A stretch of 51,178 nt of DNA from Chlorobiaceae bacterium (GCA_013334975.1 JAAXWL010000006.1:1-51178); one strand, 5' to 3'. Positions 34,267 to 43,402 are shown, numbered from the stretch's first letter. Numbers and translations are program-made. The notes: generated from the letters alone by a model not told the origin.

Positions 34267-35742
34267 ATGAAAAGAGCTGAAGTGAATCCTTCTGCCGATC
34301 GTGGTTTGTCTGCCGGCGCAAGGCATCCCTCATTGAGTCTGCGTAACCGGATTGCTTTCTATTATACCGTTACGACGGCATTGCTGATGGCGCTGGTCTT
34401 TGCGGTAATCCTGTTTTCAATCAACAGGATCATCTATCTTCATTTTGATCAGGATCTGAGGCATGAAGCGTCGGAAACGATGCAGAATGCCCGTCTGAGC
34501 GGGAAATTCTTCAGTGAAATGGAGGGTTTTGCCGAACCTGACAGCGGCACGGTGAGATCGTCCGGAAACAAGGAGGCGATTGAAAGATTAAACAGCGATT
34601 CCGGTTTTATTCAACTGGTTAATCGAAAAGGGCGGGTTTTCGCCAGATCGCAGAATCTCGATAATCACACTCTCGAGTTCAATACCGGGTATTCGGGTGT
34701 TCGCTTTTACAACGGTGCCGTAGGTATTGAGCAGGTGCGGGCAATACAGGTGCCGCTGATCAACAAAAAAGGAGAAACCGATGCCTGGCTCGTCGTTGCT
34801 GTCCCGACAGGCAACATCATACGTATTTTTCTTGACCTGAAGAACATCATGCTGGCATCGTTTCCGGTGATCATCCTGTTTCTGTTCATTCTCACCAGAG
34901 CGATTGCCGGCAGAAGTATCCGTCCGGTTGAAGAGGTTATTGCAACCGCTGAAACGCTGACCCAGGAAAATTTCGGCCAGAGAATTCCACTCCCAGGCAA
35001 GCAGGATGAGCTGTATCGTCTTTCGGTGACCATTAATGCTCTGCTCGACCGGCTGCAAGAGGCCTTCGAGCGTGAAAAACACTTTACCGCCGATGCCTCT
35101 CATGAGCTGAGAACCCCGCTTGCTGTCCTGAAAGGCACCCTTGAAGTGCTGATCCGAAAGCCGAGGGTGGTTGACCATTACGAAGAAAAAATCCGTTACT
35201 GTCTCTACGAACTCCATCGCATGTCCCGCCTTGTCGATCAGTTGCTCATTCTTGCCCGATACGAACAGGGGAGCGTAACGTTACATATAGCGCCCATGGA
35301 GTTCTCTTCAGCTCTTGAATCGGTACTGTCGAGAATGGAGCCTCTGGCGCTGGAAAAACGGATATCCTTCCTCAGGGAGAAGCAGGCCGACGGAATGGTT
35401 TCTGCCGATCCAGCCATGCTCGACATGATCCTCGAGAATATTCTGTCGAATGCCATCAAATTTTCTCCAGCCGGATCATCGATCGATATCGATGTTGTCT
35501 GCCAATCGGGTTTACTGGTGTGCACCATAACCGATCATGGCCCGGGTATACCCCAGGAGAAACTGTTGCGGGTGTTCGACCGTTTCTACCGGGCTGACGA
35601 GTCGAGAAGCTCAGGTACCGGAGGCTTCGGACTCGGGTTATCGATCGTCAGAAAGCTTTCTGATCTGCAGCATATCGGGGTTTCGGCCACCAGCCGGGAG
35701 CATGAGGGGAGTACCTTCAGACTCGTATTCCAGCAACGCTGA
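34267..35742 (+). CDS. Membrane sensor histidine kinase (CusS/QseC-like)
   Basis: 491 residues. Membrane segments about 31-52 and 193-213 flank a periplasmic sensor of about 140 residues. HAMP is at 213-265, and HisKA with His279 (FTADASHELRTPLAVL) is followed by HATPase_c: NILSNAIKFSP (N box), DHGPGIP (G1), FGLGLSIVRK (G2). Domain order and length are usual for partners of OmpR-type regulators. The ATG lies three bases after a repeat copy, so its ribosome binding site must come from repeat sequence (AAAGGAAATT is the best candidate, at 34227-34236, rather distant). Confidence 0.92.
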   Translation: MKRAEVNPSADRGLSAGARHPSLSLRNRIAFYYTVTTALLMALVFAVILFSINRIIYLHFDQDLRHEASETMQNARLSGKFFSEMEGFAEPDSGTVRSSGNKEAIERLNSDSGFIQLVNRKGRVFARSQNLDNHTLEFNTGYSGVRFYNGAVGIEQVRAIQVPLINKKGETDAWLVVAVPTGNIIRIFLDLKNIMLASFPVIILFLFILTRAIAGRSIRPVEEVIATAETLTQENFGQRIPLPGKQDELYRLSVTINALLDRLQEAFEREKHFTADASHELRTPLAVLKGTLEVLIRKPRVVDHYEEKIRYCLYELHRMSRLVDQLLILARYEQGSVTLHIAPMEFSSALESVLSRMEPLALEKRISFLREKQADGMVSADPAMLDMILENILSNAIKFSPAGSSIDIDVVCQSGLLVCTITDHGPGIPQEKLLRVFDRFYRADESRSSGTGGFGLGLSIVRKLSDLQHIGVSATSREHEGSTFRLVFQQR

Positions 35743-35847
35743 TTTTCAGTCAATTTTAAGAACCCTTTCAGCCACTTTTAATCTTTGCACTCTATTTTTG
35801 ATGGTGACAGATTGTTTCAGGACACTCGGGAAAAATTTCTGGTGGAT

Positions 35848-36426
35848 ATGTTGAATTCAGTTCTCGTCAGCCGGGCTTTGCCGCTTGCGCTTTCATACCT
35901 CTTGCTGGTGGTTTGCACCTGGTCGGTTGACCTGGTCCTTCACAAAGCAGGGCTCGCTTGGACGGGTCGTTATCTTGGTGTTGCCGGAGCGCTGCTCGTG
36001 GCCATCTCCTTCAGCTATTCAGCACGGAAACATAAACTCACAGGGCACGGTATCCTGAAGCACTTTCTCAGATTTCACTCCAACGCAGGCTGGCTTGGAA
36101 CCTTGCTGATTCTGGTTCATTCCGGCATACATTTCAATGCCCTGCTGCCGTGGATGGCGACCGGCCTTCTGATGGTGGTGAGCGCCAGTGGACATGTCGG
36201 CCAGTATCTGGTGTGCAGAATCAGGGATGAGGTGAAGCAGAAAAAAAAACACTACGGTATCGCTGGCGATCGTACCGATGGCCTCGAGCAGCAGTACTTC
36301 TGGGATTCGGTGACCTTAGGGGCTTTCGAGAAGTGGCGTTTCATACACATGCCACTGGTGACTTTTCTGGGGGTGCTGACTCTTGTCCATCTGGCCACGA
36401 TAACCATATTCACGAACTGGAGGTGA
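35848..36426 (+). CDS. Cytochrome b-type/ferric-reductase-like membrane protein
   Basis: About 192 residues from ATG 35848; the frame extends upstream to a TTG at 35785. Four or more membrane helices hold histidines suited to heme b: FLRFHSNAGWLGTLLILVHS, HFNALLPWMATGLLMVVSAS and FIHMPLVTFLGVLTLVHLA. The helix-borne His pairs recall cytochrome b561 and the ferric-reductase transmembrane family. The next gene begins four bases on and encodes a decaheme cytochrome c, so the two may pass electrons between quinone pool and periplasm. Donor and acceptor are unknown. Confidence 0.75.
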   Translation: MLNSVLVSRALPLALSYLLLVVCTWSVDLVLHKAGLAWTGRYLGVAGALLVAISFSYSARKHKLTGHGILKHFLRFHSNAGWLGTLLILVHSGIHFNALLPWMATGLLMVVSASGHVGQYLVCRIRDEVKQKKKHYGIAGDRTDGLEQQYFWDSVTLGAFEKWRFIHMPLVTFLGVLTLVHLATITIFTNWR

Positions 36427-36430
36427 ACCG

Positions 36431-37300
36431 GTGAAAACCTTCACCATAGCAGGGGCGTTCGTTGTGGTCATCACGGTGCTGCTCCTGGCGTTTCCCGAAA
36501 TCCTGCTCAACCCCGGGTCGCTCATGAAGGGACACCAGGCTTTGGAAAAAAGCTGTTTCAATTGTCATCGTCCGTTTGCCGGGACGTCACAGCAGTGCTC
36601 CCAATGCCATAAGCCTGCCGATATCGGCATCAAAAATTCAGAAGGCCGTCTTCTTACCGTAAAAAACAGCAAAGCGATCTTTCACAAGGCGCTCCCGGAA
36701 ACATCATGTGTGCGTTGTCACACCGATCATAAAGGGCGGCAGCCGAAATACACGATGAAAACCTTCAGCCACGATTCGCTTCCCGCTGAGCTGAAGAACA
36801 ACTGCATTGCCTGCCATAACGATAGAAAACCGAACGATACCCTGCATCGCACGGTCAGTAACGCCTGCGCATCGTGTCACAGCACCGACAACTGGAAGCG
36901 TGCGGTGTTTGACCATACCGTGCTTGCAAGATCGTTACAGACATGTGTGGCGTGCCACAAAAAAGAGACCCCCAATGATGGCCTGCATCGTCAGGTCACG
37001 GACGGATGTTCGGGTTGCCACGGCACCACCGCCTGGAAACCGGCCAGGTTCAATCACGATCGCTACTTCCTGCTCGACAGGGATCACCGGGCGACCTGTG
37101 CAACATGCCATACCATACCGGGCAATTACAAAGCGTACACATGCATGAACTGCCATGAGCATTCACCGTCAAGAATGGCCAGCGAGCACCTCGAAGAGGG
37201 TATCGGCAACTACAACAACTGCATCAAATGCCACCGCAGCGCATCAGAAGGTGGCGAGGGTTACGAACGCCACCGGTACGAAGGAGAAGGCGATGATTGA
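36431..37300 (+). CDS. Decaheme c-type cytochrome
   Basis: 289 residues, GTG start with a strong GGAGG at 36418-36422. An N-terminal membrane anchor or signal (about 5-25) precedes ten CxxCH heme sites: CFNCH, CSQCH, CVRCH, CIACH, CASCH, CVACH, CSGCH, CATCH, CMNCH and CIKCH. Additional His residues before many sites suit bis-His ligation. Pairs of sites in the repeated context CxACH...LHR..S.ACxSCH recall tetraheme/CXXCH paired-repeat proteins. No cleavable signal is evident, so it may be membrane-tethered in the periplasm. Its last codons overlap the ATG of a 22-codon ORF at 37293, possibly the first exon of the DUF389 gene. Confidence 0.9.
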   Translation: MKTFTIAGAFVVVITVLLLAFPEILLNPGSLMKGHQALEKSCFNCHRPFAGTSQQCSQCHKPADIGIKNSEGRLLTVKNSKAIFHKALPETSCVRCHTDHKGRQPKYTMKTFSHDSLPAELKNNCIACHNDRKPNDTLHRTVSNACASCHSTDNWKRAVFDHTVLARSLQTCVACHKKETPNDGLHRQVTDGCSGCHGTTAWKPARFNHDRYFLLDRDHRATCATCHTIPGNYKAYTCMNCHEHSPSRMASEHLEEGIGNYNNCIKCHRSASEGGEGYERHRYEGEGDD

Positions 37301-37361
37301 CGATCATAGCCAAAGAAGAGGGGACGTTGAGAAAGCGCCGATGAAAACCGGCAAAGAGTAG
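37293..37361 (+). CDS. 22-residue ORF, possible exon 1 of the DUF389 gene
   Basis: MIDDHSQRRGDVEKAPMKTG then KE and a TAG stop. It overlaps the cytochrome stop (ATGATTGA), the same tight coupling seen between neighbouring genes. DUF389 proteins often have a short charged N-terminus before their first helix; the DUF389 gene resumes at 39238 after a group II intron. The link is inference; the 5' splice site is not resolved. Confidence 0.35.
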   Translation: MIDDHSQRRGDVEKAPMKTGKE

Positions 37362-37578
37362 AGAATGAAAGAGTCATACATGAAAGGCATAGCCACCCAT
37401 CATGGCCCCGAGTCATGCCTCGACCTACAGCAATAGGGTGGGGAAGCGTTGACAGGGCAACACACCGGCAGGAAATTGAACTCCGAAATCACCTCAATTC
37501 GCAGGCTGACCCTGTTCAAGGAAGGGGAAAGCAACATCAGATTTACCATCAAGGCGAGGTACGGAAGGCTGCGGCGGA

Positions 37579-37594
37579 TCCCGACAAGTCGGGA
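37579..37594. repeat. 16-bp palindrome, copy 1
   Basis: TCCCGACAAGTCGGGA, a perfect palindrome apart from the AA/TT centre. On the complementary strand its context TGGTCCCGACTTGTCGGGAT followed by CCGCCGC nearly equals the context of copy 2 (38467-38482), so both lie in the intron in opposite orientation. Confidence 0.8.
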
Positions 37595-37681
37595 CCATGC
37601 ATGTGAAGAAGCTCTTTGCACGGGAATCGGGAGACCCGGTAAGCCCCCTGCCCGGAGGCAAACGGAAGCAGGGCGGCATCG

Positions 37682-39179
37682 ATGAAGGAGAGAACCCGAA
37701 GAATCGATGCTGAAACAAACCGGGAGTCGGATGGTGGCGTAGTACCAAAGAAGCAACCGAACAAAGAGAACCCTGAAGCTTTGGAGGATGTGGAGAGAAA
37801 GCCAGCGGAAGAACACAGAGCCAAAACCCGATGTCTTGCAGACTCGAAGGTGTGGGAAGAAGAGCCAAAGAAGACAAGACCTGCCGCTTCACGGCCTTAC
37901 TGCATCACATCACCCCCGAACTGTTGAGAGCCAGCTTTTATGAGCTGAATCGTAAAGCAGCGGAAGGGATAGACGAGAGAAGCTGGGAAGAGTACGAAGC
38001 ACAGCTCGAAGAACGCCTGCCGAAGCTGCACGAAGAAATCCACAAAGGCAGAGCTACCGGGCCCAACCGGTCATGAGAGTATATAATCCCGAAGCCAGAT
38101 GGCCAGAAGCGCCCACTGGGTATAACGGCCATAGAAGACAAGGTTGTATAACAAGCCGTCGTGACGGTGCTGAACGAGATATACGAACTCGAATTCTACG
38201 GATTTTCGTATGGATACCGGCCAGGCCGAGCCCCGGAAAACGCGCTGGATGCATTGGCAACCGCGATACTGAAACGTCCGATCAACTGGATACTGGACGC
38301 GGACTTGCAAAAATTCTTCGACAGCATTCCGCATGACAAGCTGATGGAAATCATCAGGATACGAGTCGGCGATAAAAGGATACTGCGCTTGATCGGGAAG
38401 TGGCTCAAGACGGGATATATCGAAGATGGGAAACGATACCGGCAGATGGCAGGCACACCGCAGTGGTCCCGACTTGTCGGGATTCGCCGCTGCTTGCCAA
38501 CATCTATCTTGACTACGTGGTGGACGAATGGGTCGAAAAAGAGAGACGCCGCCGGAACAACGACGAAGTCATCATCATCAGGTACGCCGATGATCTTGTG
38601 ATGGGATTCCAGTACAAGACAGAAGCGGAACGATACCTAAAAGCCCTGAATGAACGAGTAGAAGAGTACGGATTAAAGCTGCACCCCGAGAAAACGAGCC
38701 TGAAAGAGTTCGGAAGATATGCCGAAGAAAGGCGAAGGAAACGAGGGGAGGGTAAGCCAGAAGGGTTTGACTTTTTGGGCTTTACGTATCTATGCAGCCG
38801 AAACCGGAAAGGCGGGTACTTTCTGAAACGAAAGACGAAGACAAAGAAAATGCGACTGAAGTTGTCGGAGCTTAAAGAAGAGCTGATGAAACGAAAGCAC
38901 GCGCCAATACAGCAGACAGGAAAGTGGCTGAAAAGCGTAGTACAGGGACATGGGCTGTACTTTGGAGTACCAGGCAACAGCAAAGCATTAAGCAGTTATA
39001 GGGATCAAGTGGTAAAGATGTGGCTGAAGATACTGAGAAGACGAAGTCAGAAAGGAAAGTCCCTGACATGGGAAACGTTCAACCGGATCGTAGACAAATA
39101 TATTCTGCACCTCCGAATATGCCAGCCTTTCCCGGAGTTAAGATTCGCTATGACTCAAGGCAGGAGCCGTATGCGGTAG
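37682..39179 (+). pseudogene. Group II intron reverse transcriptase/maturase, broken
   Basis: The full protein can be pieced together only across frames. The N-terminal linker is in the frame of 37682 (GVVPKKQPNKENPEALEDVE), then a frame change near 37812-37831, then FTALLHHITPELLRASFYEL. There is a stop TGA at 38074 amid paired small indels, and a stop TAA at about 38149 in DKVV*QAVVTVLNEI, then GFSYGYRPGRAPENALDAL and ILDADLQKFFDS. After AGTPQ the palindrome TCCCGACTTGTCGGGA replaces the expected GAVI codons and shifts the frame; SPLLANIYL and the catalytic YADD continue in another frame (38490 on). The C-terminus runs through FDFLGFTYLC to the maturase region. It cannot make an active enzyme. 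Confidence 0.88.
38467..38482. repeat. 16-bp palindrome, copy 2, inside the RT gene
   Basis: TCCCGACTTGTCGGGA. It sits exactly between the codons for TPQ and SPLLANIY. About 20 bases occupy a place where 12 (GAVI) are expected, giving a net shift of eight bases and a broken frame. Confidence 0.8.
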
Positions 39180-39237
39180 TGCCGCATGTACGGATCTGTA
39201 CGGTGGGGGGCCGGGTAACTGGTATCCCTACCGTGAC
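39164..39237 (+). ncRNA. Group II intron domains V and VI
   Basis: Domain V: GAGCCGTATGCGG pairs with CCGCATGTACGGATC around the loop TAGTG (39164-39196). The usual GNRA tetraloop is absent. Domain VI: ACGGTGGGG...CCCTACCGT with an unpaired A region (GGGTAACTGG), the expected branch-point helix. Ends at 39237 by comparison with known 3' ends of this class. Confidence 0.75.
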
Positions 39238-40489
39238 GTTCAGCGGCGCTCGAATCTGGGTGTTGATTTCGGCGATCATTCTGGCGTCGGTGGGCCTGAA
39301 CATGAACTCGACGGCGGTCATCATTGGTGCGATGCTGATCTCGCCGCTCATGGGGCCGATCAACGGCATGGGCTACAGCATCGCGACCTACGATTTTCCG
39401 CTTCTCCGTAAATCCTTCTGGAACTTCACCTTCGCGGTAGTTTCGAGTCTGCTTGCCTCGACGCTCTATTTCGCTATCAGTCCGCTCTCCATCGCTCACT
39501 CCGAGCTGCTGGCCCGAACGAGTCCGACCATCTACGACGTGCTGATAGCACTCTTCGGCGGCCTGGCTGGCTCGATCTCCCTGACCACGAAGCTCAAGGG
39601 TAACGTGGTGCCGGGCGTGGCGATCGCCACGGCGCTTATGCCCCCGCTCTGCACAGCGGGTTACGGCGTGGCCACCGGTCAGTTCACCTTCTTTTTCGGA
39701 GCGCTCTACCTTTTCGCGATCAACAGCGTCTTCATCGGGCTGGCAAATGTCGGCTTCGCGAAGGTGATGCGCATTCCCCTGCGCTCCTCTCTCGATGCAG
39801 AAAAACGCACCCGTATCAACCATATGATTACGGCGGTCATTCTTGTCACACTGATCCCGAGCGTCTATTTCGGCTACGTGCTTGTCAGGAAAGAGCATTT
39901 TATCGACATGGCCACGCGTTTTGTCGGTACCGTCAGTCTGTTCAAGGGTGATTTCCTGCTTCGATACGAAATCGATGGCGACGCTCGCGCGATTACGATG
40001 GTTTATGGCGGCCACCCGTTGACCAGCGACGACAAGGTGGCATTGAGCAGGCGTGCCAGGGAGTTCGGTCTCGAAAACGCGATTCTGAAGTTCGAGCAGG
40101 GGCTGGTGATCGGTAATGACGAGGCGTTTCAGGACAAGCTGACCCAGATGGAGAAGACGGATCGCCAGAAACTTGAAATCGCCCGTCTCAACGCGGCGCT
40201 GCAAGCGAATCTCCGGCAGCAGGATAGCCTGTACCAGGTCAGTTACACGGGCTTGAAGCTACTCAACGAGCTCAAGCCGCTCTTCCCGCAGATTACAAGC
40301 AGCCTCTACGCCGAGCCGTATCTTTTTTCGGACAGCACGGGAGCGAAACCGTTGCAACGAACTTATGTGCTTCTTTCATCATCCAAACCCGTCAATATAG
40401 CCGACCGGAATAAAATCGAACGCTGGCTCAAAGCGCGGCTGCAGAACGACAGCCTGCGCGTGGTGTTTGAAGGGGATCCGAGTCAATAG
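39238..40489 (+). pseudogene. DUF389 membrane protein, 5' part separated by intron
   Basis: About 417 codons. FSGARIWVLISAIILASVGL and MNSTAVIIGAMLISPLMGPI are the highly conserved core of DUF389 (TIGR00341-like) proteins. Five or six membrane segments follow, then a soluble C-terminal domain with a coiled stretch (KTDRQKLEIARLNAALQANL). The N-terminal codons are missing here because the intron ends at 39237; GTG at 39233 could start a shortened protein. The gene may be expressed if the intron still splices, but its maturase is broken. Function of the family is not settled. Confidence 0.8.
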
Positions 40490-40748
40490 TGCTTGAGGAC
40501 GATGCCGGACGTTGATGACTGATTACACAAGAAGAAAAAGTGTAAAAAAGCGGGGGGGATGAATCAAAGAAAGAGATGTCGACGTCGTTTGTGCGGGAAT
40601 ATGGGCTGACGTTTGACGATGCGGCCCGAAAGCCAGGAATTTAAAATTAAGAGGGCAGCCAGATTCTAAAGCGACACAGACGGTTAGCGGAAGAGTGTAG
40701 TGAGTCATCAACGTCCCCCTTGGATTGGTTTTCGTGTCCTCCGCCCTA
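40490..40748. other. Intergenic region before IS630 copy 1
   Basis: No gene seen. It contains an A/G-rich stretch (AAGAAGAAAAAGTGTAAAAAAG) and ends at the TA target dinucleotide (40747-40748) of the insertion sequence. Confidence 0.5.
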
Positions 40749-41964
40749 TTGGTGCAACACAGTAAATAAGTCGCAGAAAAAGGTTAACTTGATCTTCATC
40801 AAAAAAACCAACCTATTTACTGATGAGGAAGTACAACGTTACCCTGACTCAAGAAGAGCGTGTCGAACTCGAATCCATCGGCAGAAAAGGCAACCAGAAA
40901 GCTCAAACGGTCTTATACGCATTGATTCTCCTGGCTTGTGACGAAGGCGCACATCAAACAGAGCGATCAACAAATCAGACGATTTCAAAAGTCTTGAAGG
41001 TGAGCATGAAAACCATTGACCGGGTAAAAAAGCGATTCGTCGAAGAAGGGCTTGAAGCAAGCATGACTCGCAAGCCGACGACGCGAGCCTTCTCAAGAAA
41101 AATCGATGGTGATGTGGAGGCCAGGCTGATTGCGCTGAGTTGTTCACCTGCCCCGGAAGGCCATGCTCGCTGGACACTCAAACTTCTTGCCGATAAGATC
41201 GTAGAGCTGAACTATGTCGATGCTGTTTCCTATGAAACGGTACGTCGTGCTTTAAAAAAAACGAGCTTAAGCCGTGGAAGCAAGTCGGCTGGGTGATTCC
41301 GCCGAAACAAAGCAGTGATTTTGTTGCGCAAATGGAGACGCTTCTGCATGTGTACAAGCAACCATACGACCCGCTCTATCCGGTAGTCTGTATGGACGAA
41401 TCACCCAGGCAGTTGATCGGTGAAAGCAGAGTTCCAATTCAAGCCAAGCCAGGAAGAGCCGCCCGATATGACTTTGAATTATGTCAGAAACGGCACGTGC
41501 AATATTTTTATCGCCACAGAACCGTTGATTGGCAAGCGACTGGTCAAGGTAACCGAAACCAGGAAAAAGCAGGACTGGTCGAGGTTTCTGAGTGACATTG
41601 CCAAGAAATACAAACATGCCGAGAAAATCACGCTGGTCATCGATAACCTCAACACCCATGTACCGGGTAGCTTTTACGAGACTTATGAACCGGAAAAAGC
41701 AAAAGCCTTATTGGATAGATTCGATTTTGTTTACACACCAAAGCATGGCAGTTGGCTGAACATGGCAGAAATTGAGTTGCGCGTTTTGTCCGGTCAGTGT
41801 CTTGATCGACGGATTGAGCATATCTCTGAAGTGAAGCGAGAAGTATCAGCATGGGAGCAAGAGCGTAACAATAAGGAGGCAACGATTAATTGGAGATTTA
41901 ATACTGCTGATTCACGTATTAAGCTCAAGCGACTTTACCCGTCCATTTGACTGTGATGCACCAC
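40749..41964 (+). mobile_element. IS630-family insertion sequence, copy 1 (about 1.2 kb)
   Basis: The left end TTGGTGCAACACAGT (40749-40763) matches the reverse complement of the right end, GTGGTGCATCACAGT (41964-41950), with two mismatches. TA flanks both sides (40747-40748 and 41965-41966), the target duplication typical of IS630/Tc1 elements. It holds one transposase gene in two overlapping frames. The terminal repeats are intact, so it could be moved in trans. Confidence 0.85.
40823..41950 (+). pseudogene. IS630 transposase, frameshifted
   Basis: The N-terminal HTH part (40823-41296; MRKYNVTLTQEERVELESIG, TISKVLKVSMKTIDRVKKRF) runs into TTTAAAAAAAACGAGC at about 41251-41266, a classic slippery site for programmed frameshifting in this family. 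The next frame gives WVIPPKQ...VVCMDESPRQLI, with the first catalytic Asp in CMDE. Near 41476 another single-base shift is needed (DFE to YVRNGTCNIFI) to reach VIDNLNTH and TPKHGSWLNMAEIEL, which carry the second Asp and final Glu. The second shift has no slippery sequence and is probably a mutation, so the copy is likely inactive. Confidence 0.83.
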
Positions 41965-42019
41965 TAGTTCCAATCCCGAAACCCTGAAAATCTGATATCT
42001 GATACTCTGTAAGTTGAAA

Positions 42020-42054
42020 GAGCCGTCCCGACTTGTCGGGATGGTTCTTTTTTT
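42020..42054 (+). terminator. Rho-independent terminator built on palindrome copy 3
   Basis: GAGCCGTCCCGAC (42020-42032) pairs with GTCGGGATGGTTC (42035-42047), 13 pairs with two G-U, around a TT loop, followed by T7. The core TCCCGACTTGTCGGGA (42026-42041) is the same palindrome as in the group II intron. A further hairpin CATCCCGAAAGCTTTCGGGATG lies at about 42126-42147. Confidence 0.75.
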
Positions 42055-42261
42055 GCATGGTGCAAAGCCAGAGCGTTGAGGTGGAGTGGAGGATTATTGA
42101 AGATGTGAAGCCTACGGCTTCATGGCCATCCCGAAAGCTTTCGGGATGGCGCTCCCGGAGGCGATGCCGATAGTGACTCTGACACAGAGAGGGGAGGGGA
42201 AGAAATACATCGCAAACCGTTGCCTTCAGGGGGTTGGGTAATAGTTGGTGATAAACTACTG

Positions 42262-42515
42262 CCGCATCAACGGTAAATAGTCGTAATTTTATTTATCATC
42301 GAAATCGGTATCGGGTTCCACTTGAATGAGGCTGATATAGCTCGCCGGATATTGTGGCTTATTATGATAACCTCAAGGTAATTAAAAAGATACAGCCAGA
42401 TGCGGGTATTCTGTTTTCATATAAAAATCGATTTCGATACCGATACCGATTTGGATTTGGATAAAATCAATGGCGCTGGCGGCGTTGTATCATACGTTGG
42501 TATCCGCGTGATGTC
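42262..42515 (-). repeat. Hexamer-arm dispersed repeat, copy I (reverse)
   Basis: GCATCAACGGTAAATAGTCG, then ATCATCGAAATCGGTATCGG and GTTCCACTTGAATGAGGCTG. The complementary array CGATTTCGATACCGATACCG lies at about 42428-42447, and TTGGATTTGGATAAAATCAA leads to the left end. Together with the terminator it accounts for most of the 625-base gap between the two IS630 copies. Confidence 0.78.
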
Positions 42516-42595
42516 TCACTACCGTCATGTCAGGACAATAGTGACGCATAATAATCTTATATTATCTTGATCTTCAACCCAAACCTGGATTGACC

Positions 42596-43130
42596 ATGAA
42601 GAAGTACAAGGTAACCCTGACTCAGCAAGAGCGTCATGATCTTGAAGCCCTGAGCAGCAAGGGAAAACATGCTGCTCAGACAGTACTGTATGCCCTCATT
42701 CTGCTTGCCTGTGATGAAGGCACGTATCAAAAGCAGCGCTCAATCAATGAGACCATATCGAGTGTGCTCAACGTGGGCATGAAAACCATTGACCGCGTCA
42801 AAAAGCGTTTTGTCGAAGAAGGCCTGGAGGCTGTGTTGAACAGAAAGCCTTCATCAAGAAAGTTTCAGCCAAAGGTAGATGGTGATCTTGAGGCACATCT
42901 GATAGCTCTGAGTTGTTCAAAGCCTCCGGTCGGCCACAAGCGCTGGACTCTGCGACTGCTGGCCGACAAGTTAGTGGAACTGGAATATGTTGACCAGATA
43001 TCTCATGAAACCGTTCGGCAGACGCTCAATAAAACGAGCTTAAGCCCTGGAAAGAAGAACGCTGGGTAATCCTGCCCCTCGCAGAATGTTGATTTTGTTG
43101 CCCAGATGGAGACTGTACTGGAGCTGTACA
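42596..43130 (+). pseudogene. IS630 transposase, copy 2, 3' truncated
   Basis: MKKYKVTLTQQERHDLEALS to KTSLSPGKKNAG (42596-43069) equals the N-terminal HTH part of copy 1 with clear divergence, so it is a different IS630 member. The next-frame portion (WVIL...) contains stops and breaks off after LELYN (about 43130), directly where a dispersed repeat begins. The catalytic DDE domain is absent. No terminal repeat could be matched at either side. Confidence 0.82.
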
Positions 43131-43135
43131 ACCAT

Positions 43136-43402
43136 GCCCTATTGCCTTGTCACGCTTCAATTGATGTATGTTGTGGGTCGCTGAATAATCCAGATCGAGA
43201 ACGTAACCGATTGTTATCGATGAAAAAAGAACACCTTCTTGTGGAGTTATCTGTCAGAATGGAAATCTTTTATGACACTCTATCACCATATTTGGCGGGT
43301 TTTCTTTCGCCTCTGCAAATGGAACTCGATACTGATACCGATCCGGATTTCGATTTCGAAGATAAAGGCAATGACGACTTTTTGCCTTTGGTGCTATCGT
43401 AG
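43136..43402 (+). repeat. Hexamer-arm dispersed repeat, copy J (diverged)
   Basis: TTGTCACGCTTCAATTGATG, then CCAGATCGAGAACG, GATTGTTATCGATGAAAAAA, and CTGCAAATGGAACTCGATAC with TGATACCGATCCGGATTTCG at the right arm (43330-43357). More diverged than other copies and joined to the broken end of IS630 copy 2. The 310-base gap to the sigma factor gene holds nothing else. Confidence 0.65.

Larger units (their letters stand above)
37370..39237 (+). mobile_element. Group II intron (decayed), inserted in DUF389 gene
   Basis: The sequence CCCCGAGTCATGCC...GGAAGCGTTGACAGGG at about 37406-37460 matches the RNA domain I region I know from this intron class. A reverse transcriptase relic follows (37682-39179), then domain V (39164-39196) and domain VI ending GTATCCCTACCGTGAC at 39237. 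The exon sequence of a DUF389 gene starts at once. The 5' end is uncertain: no GTGYG is seen, and it may be truncated. The palindrome TCCCGACAAGTCGGGA interrupts the RNA part at 37579-37594. Confidence 0.8.

Noticed and set aside
39020-39237. DUF389 start inside the intron
   Set aside because: The open frame there overlaps the reverse transcriptase relic and intron domains V and VI; it is not DUF389-like before 39238.
43106-43402. 98-codon frame after IS630 copy 2
   Set aside because: It is the end of the truncated transposase region read through into a dispersed repeat.
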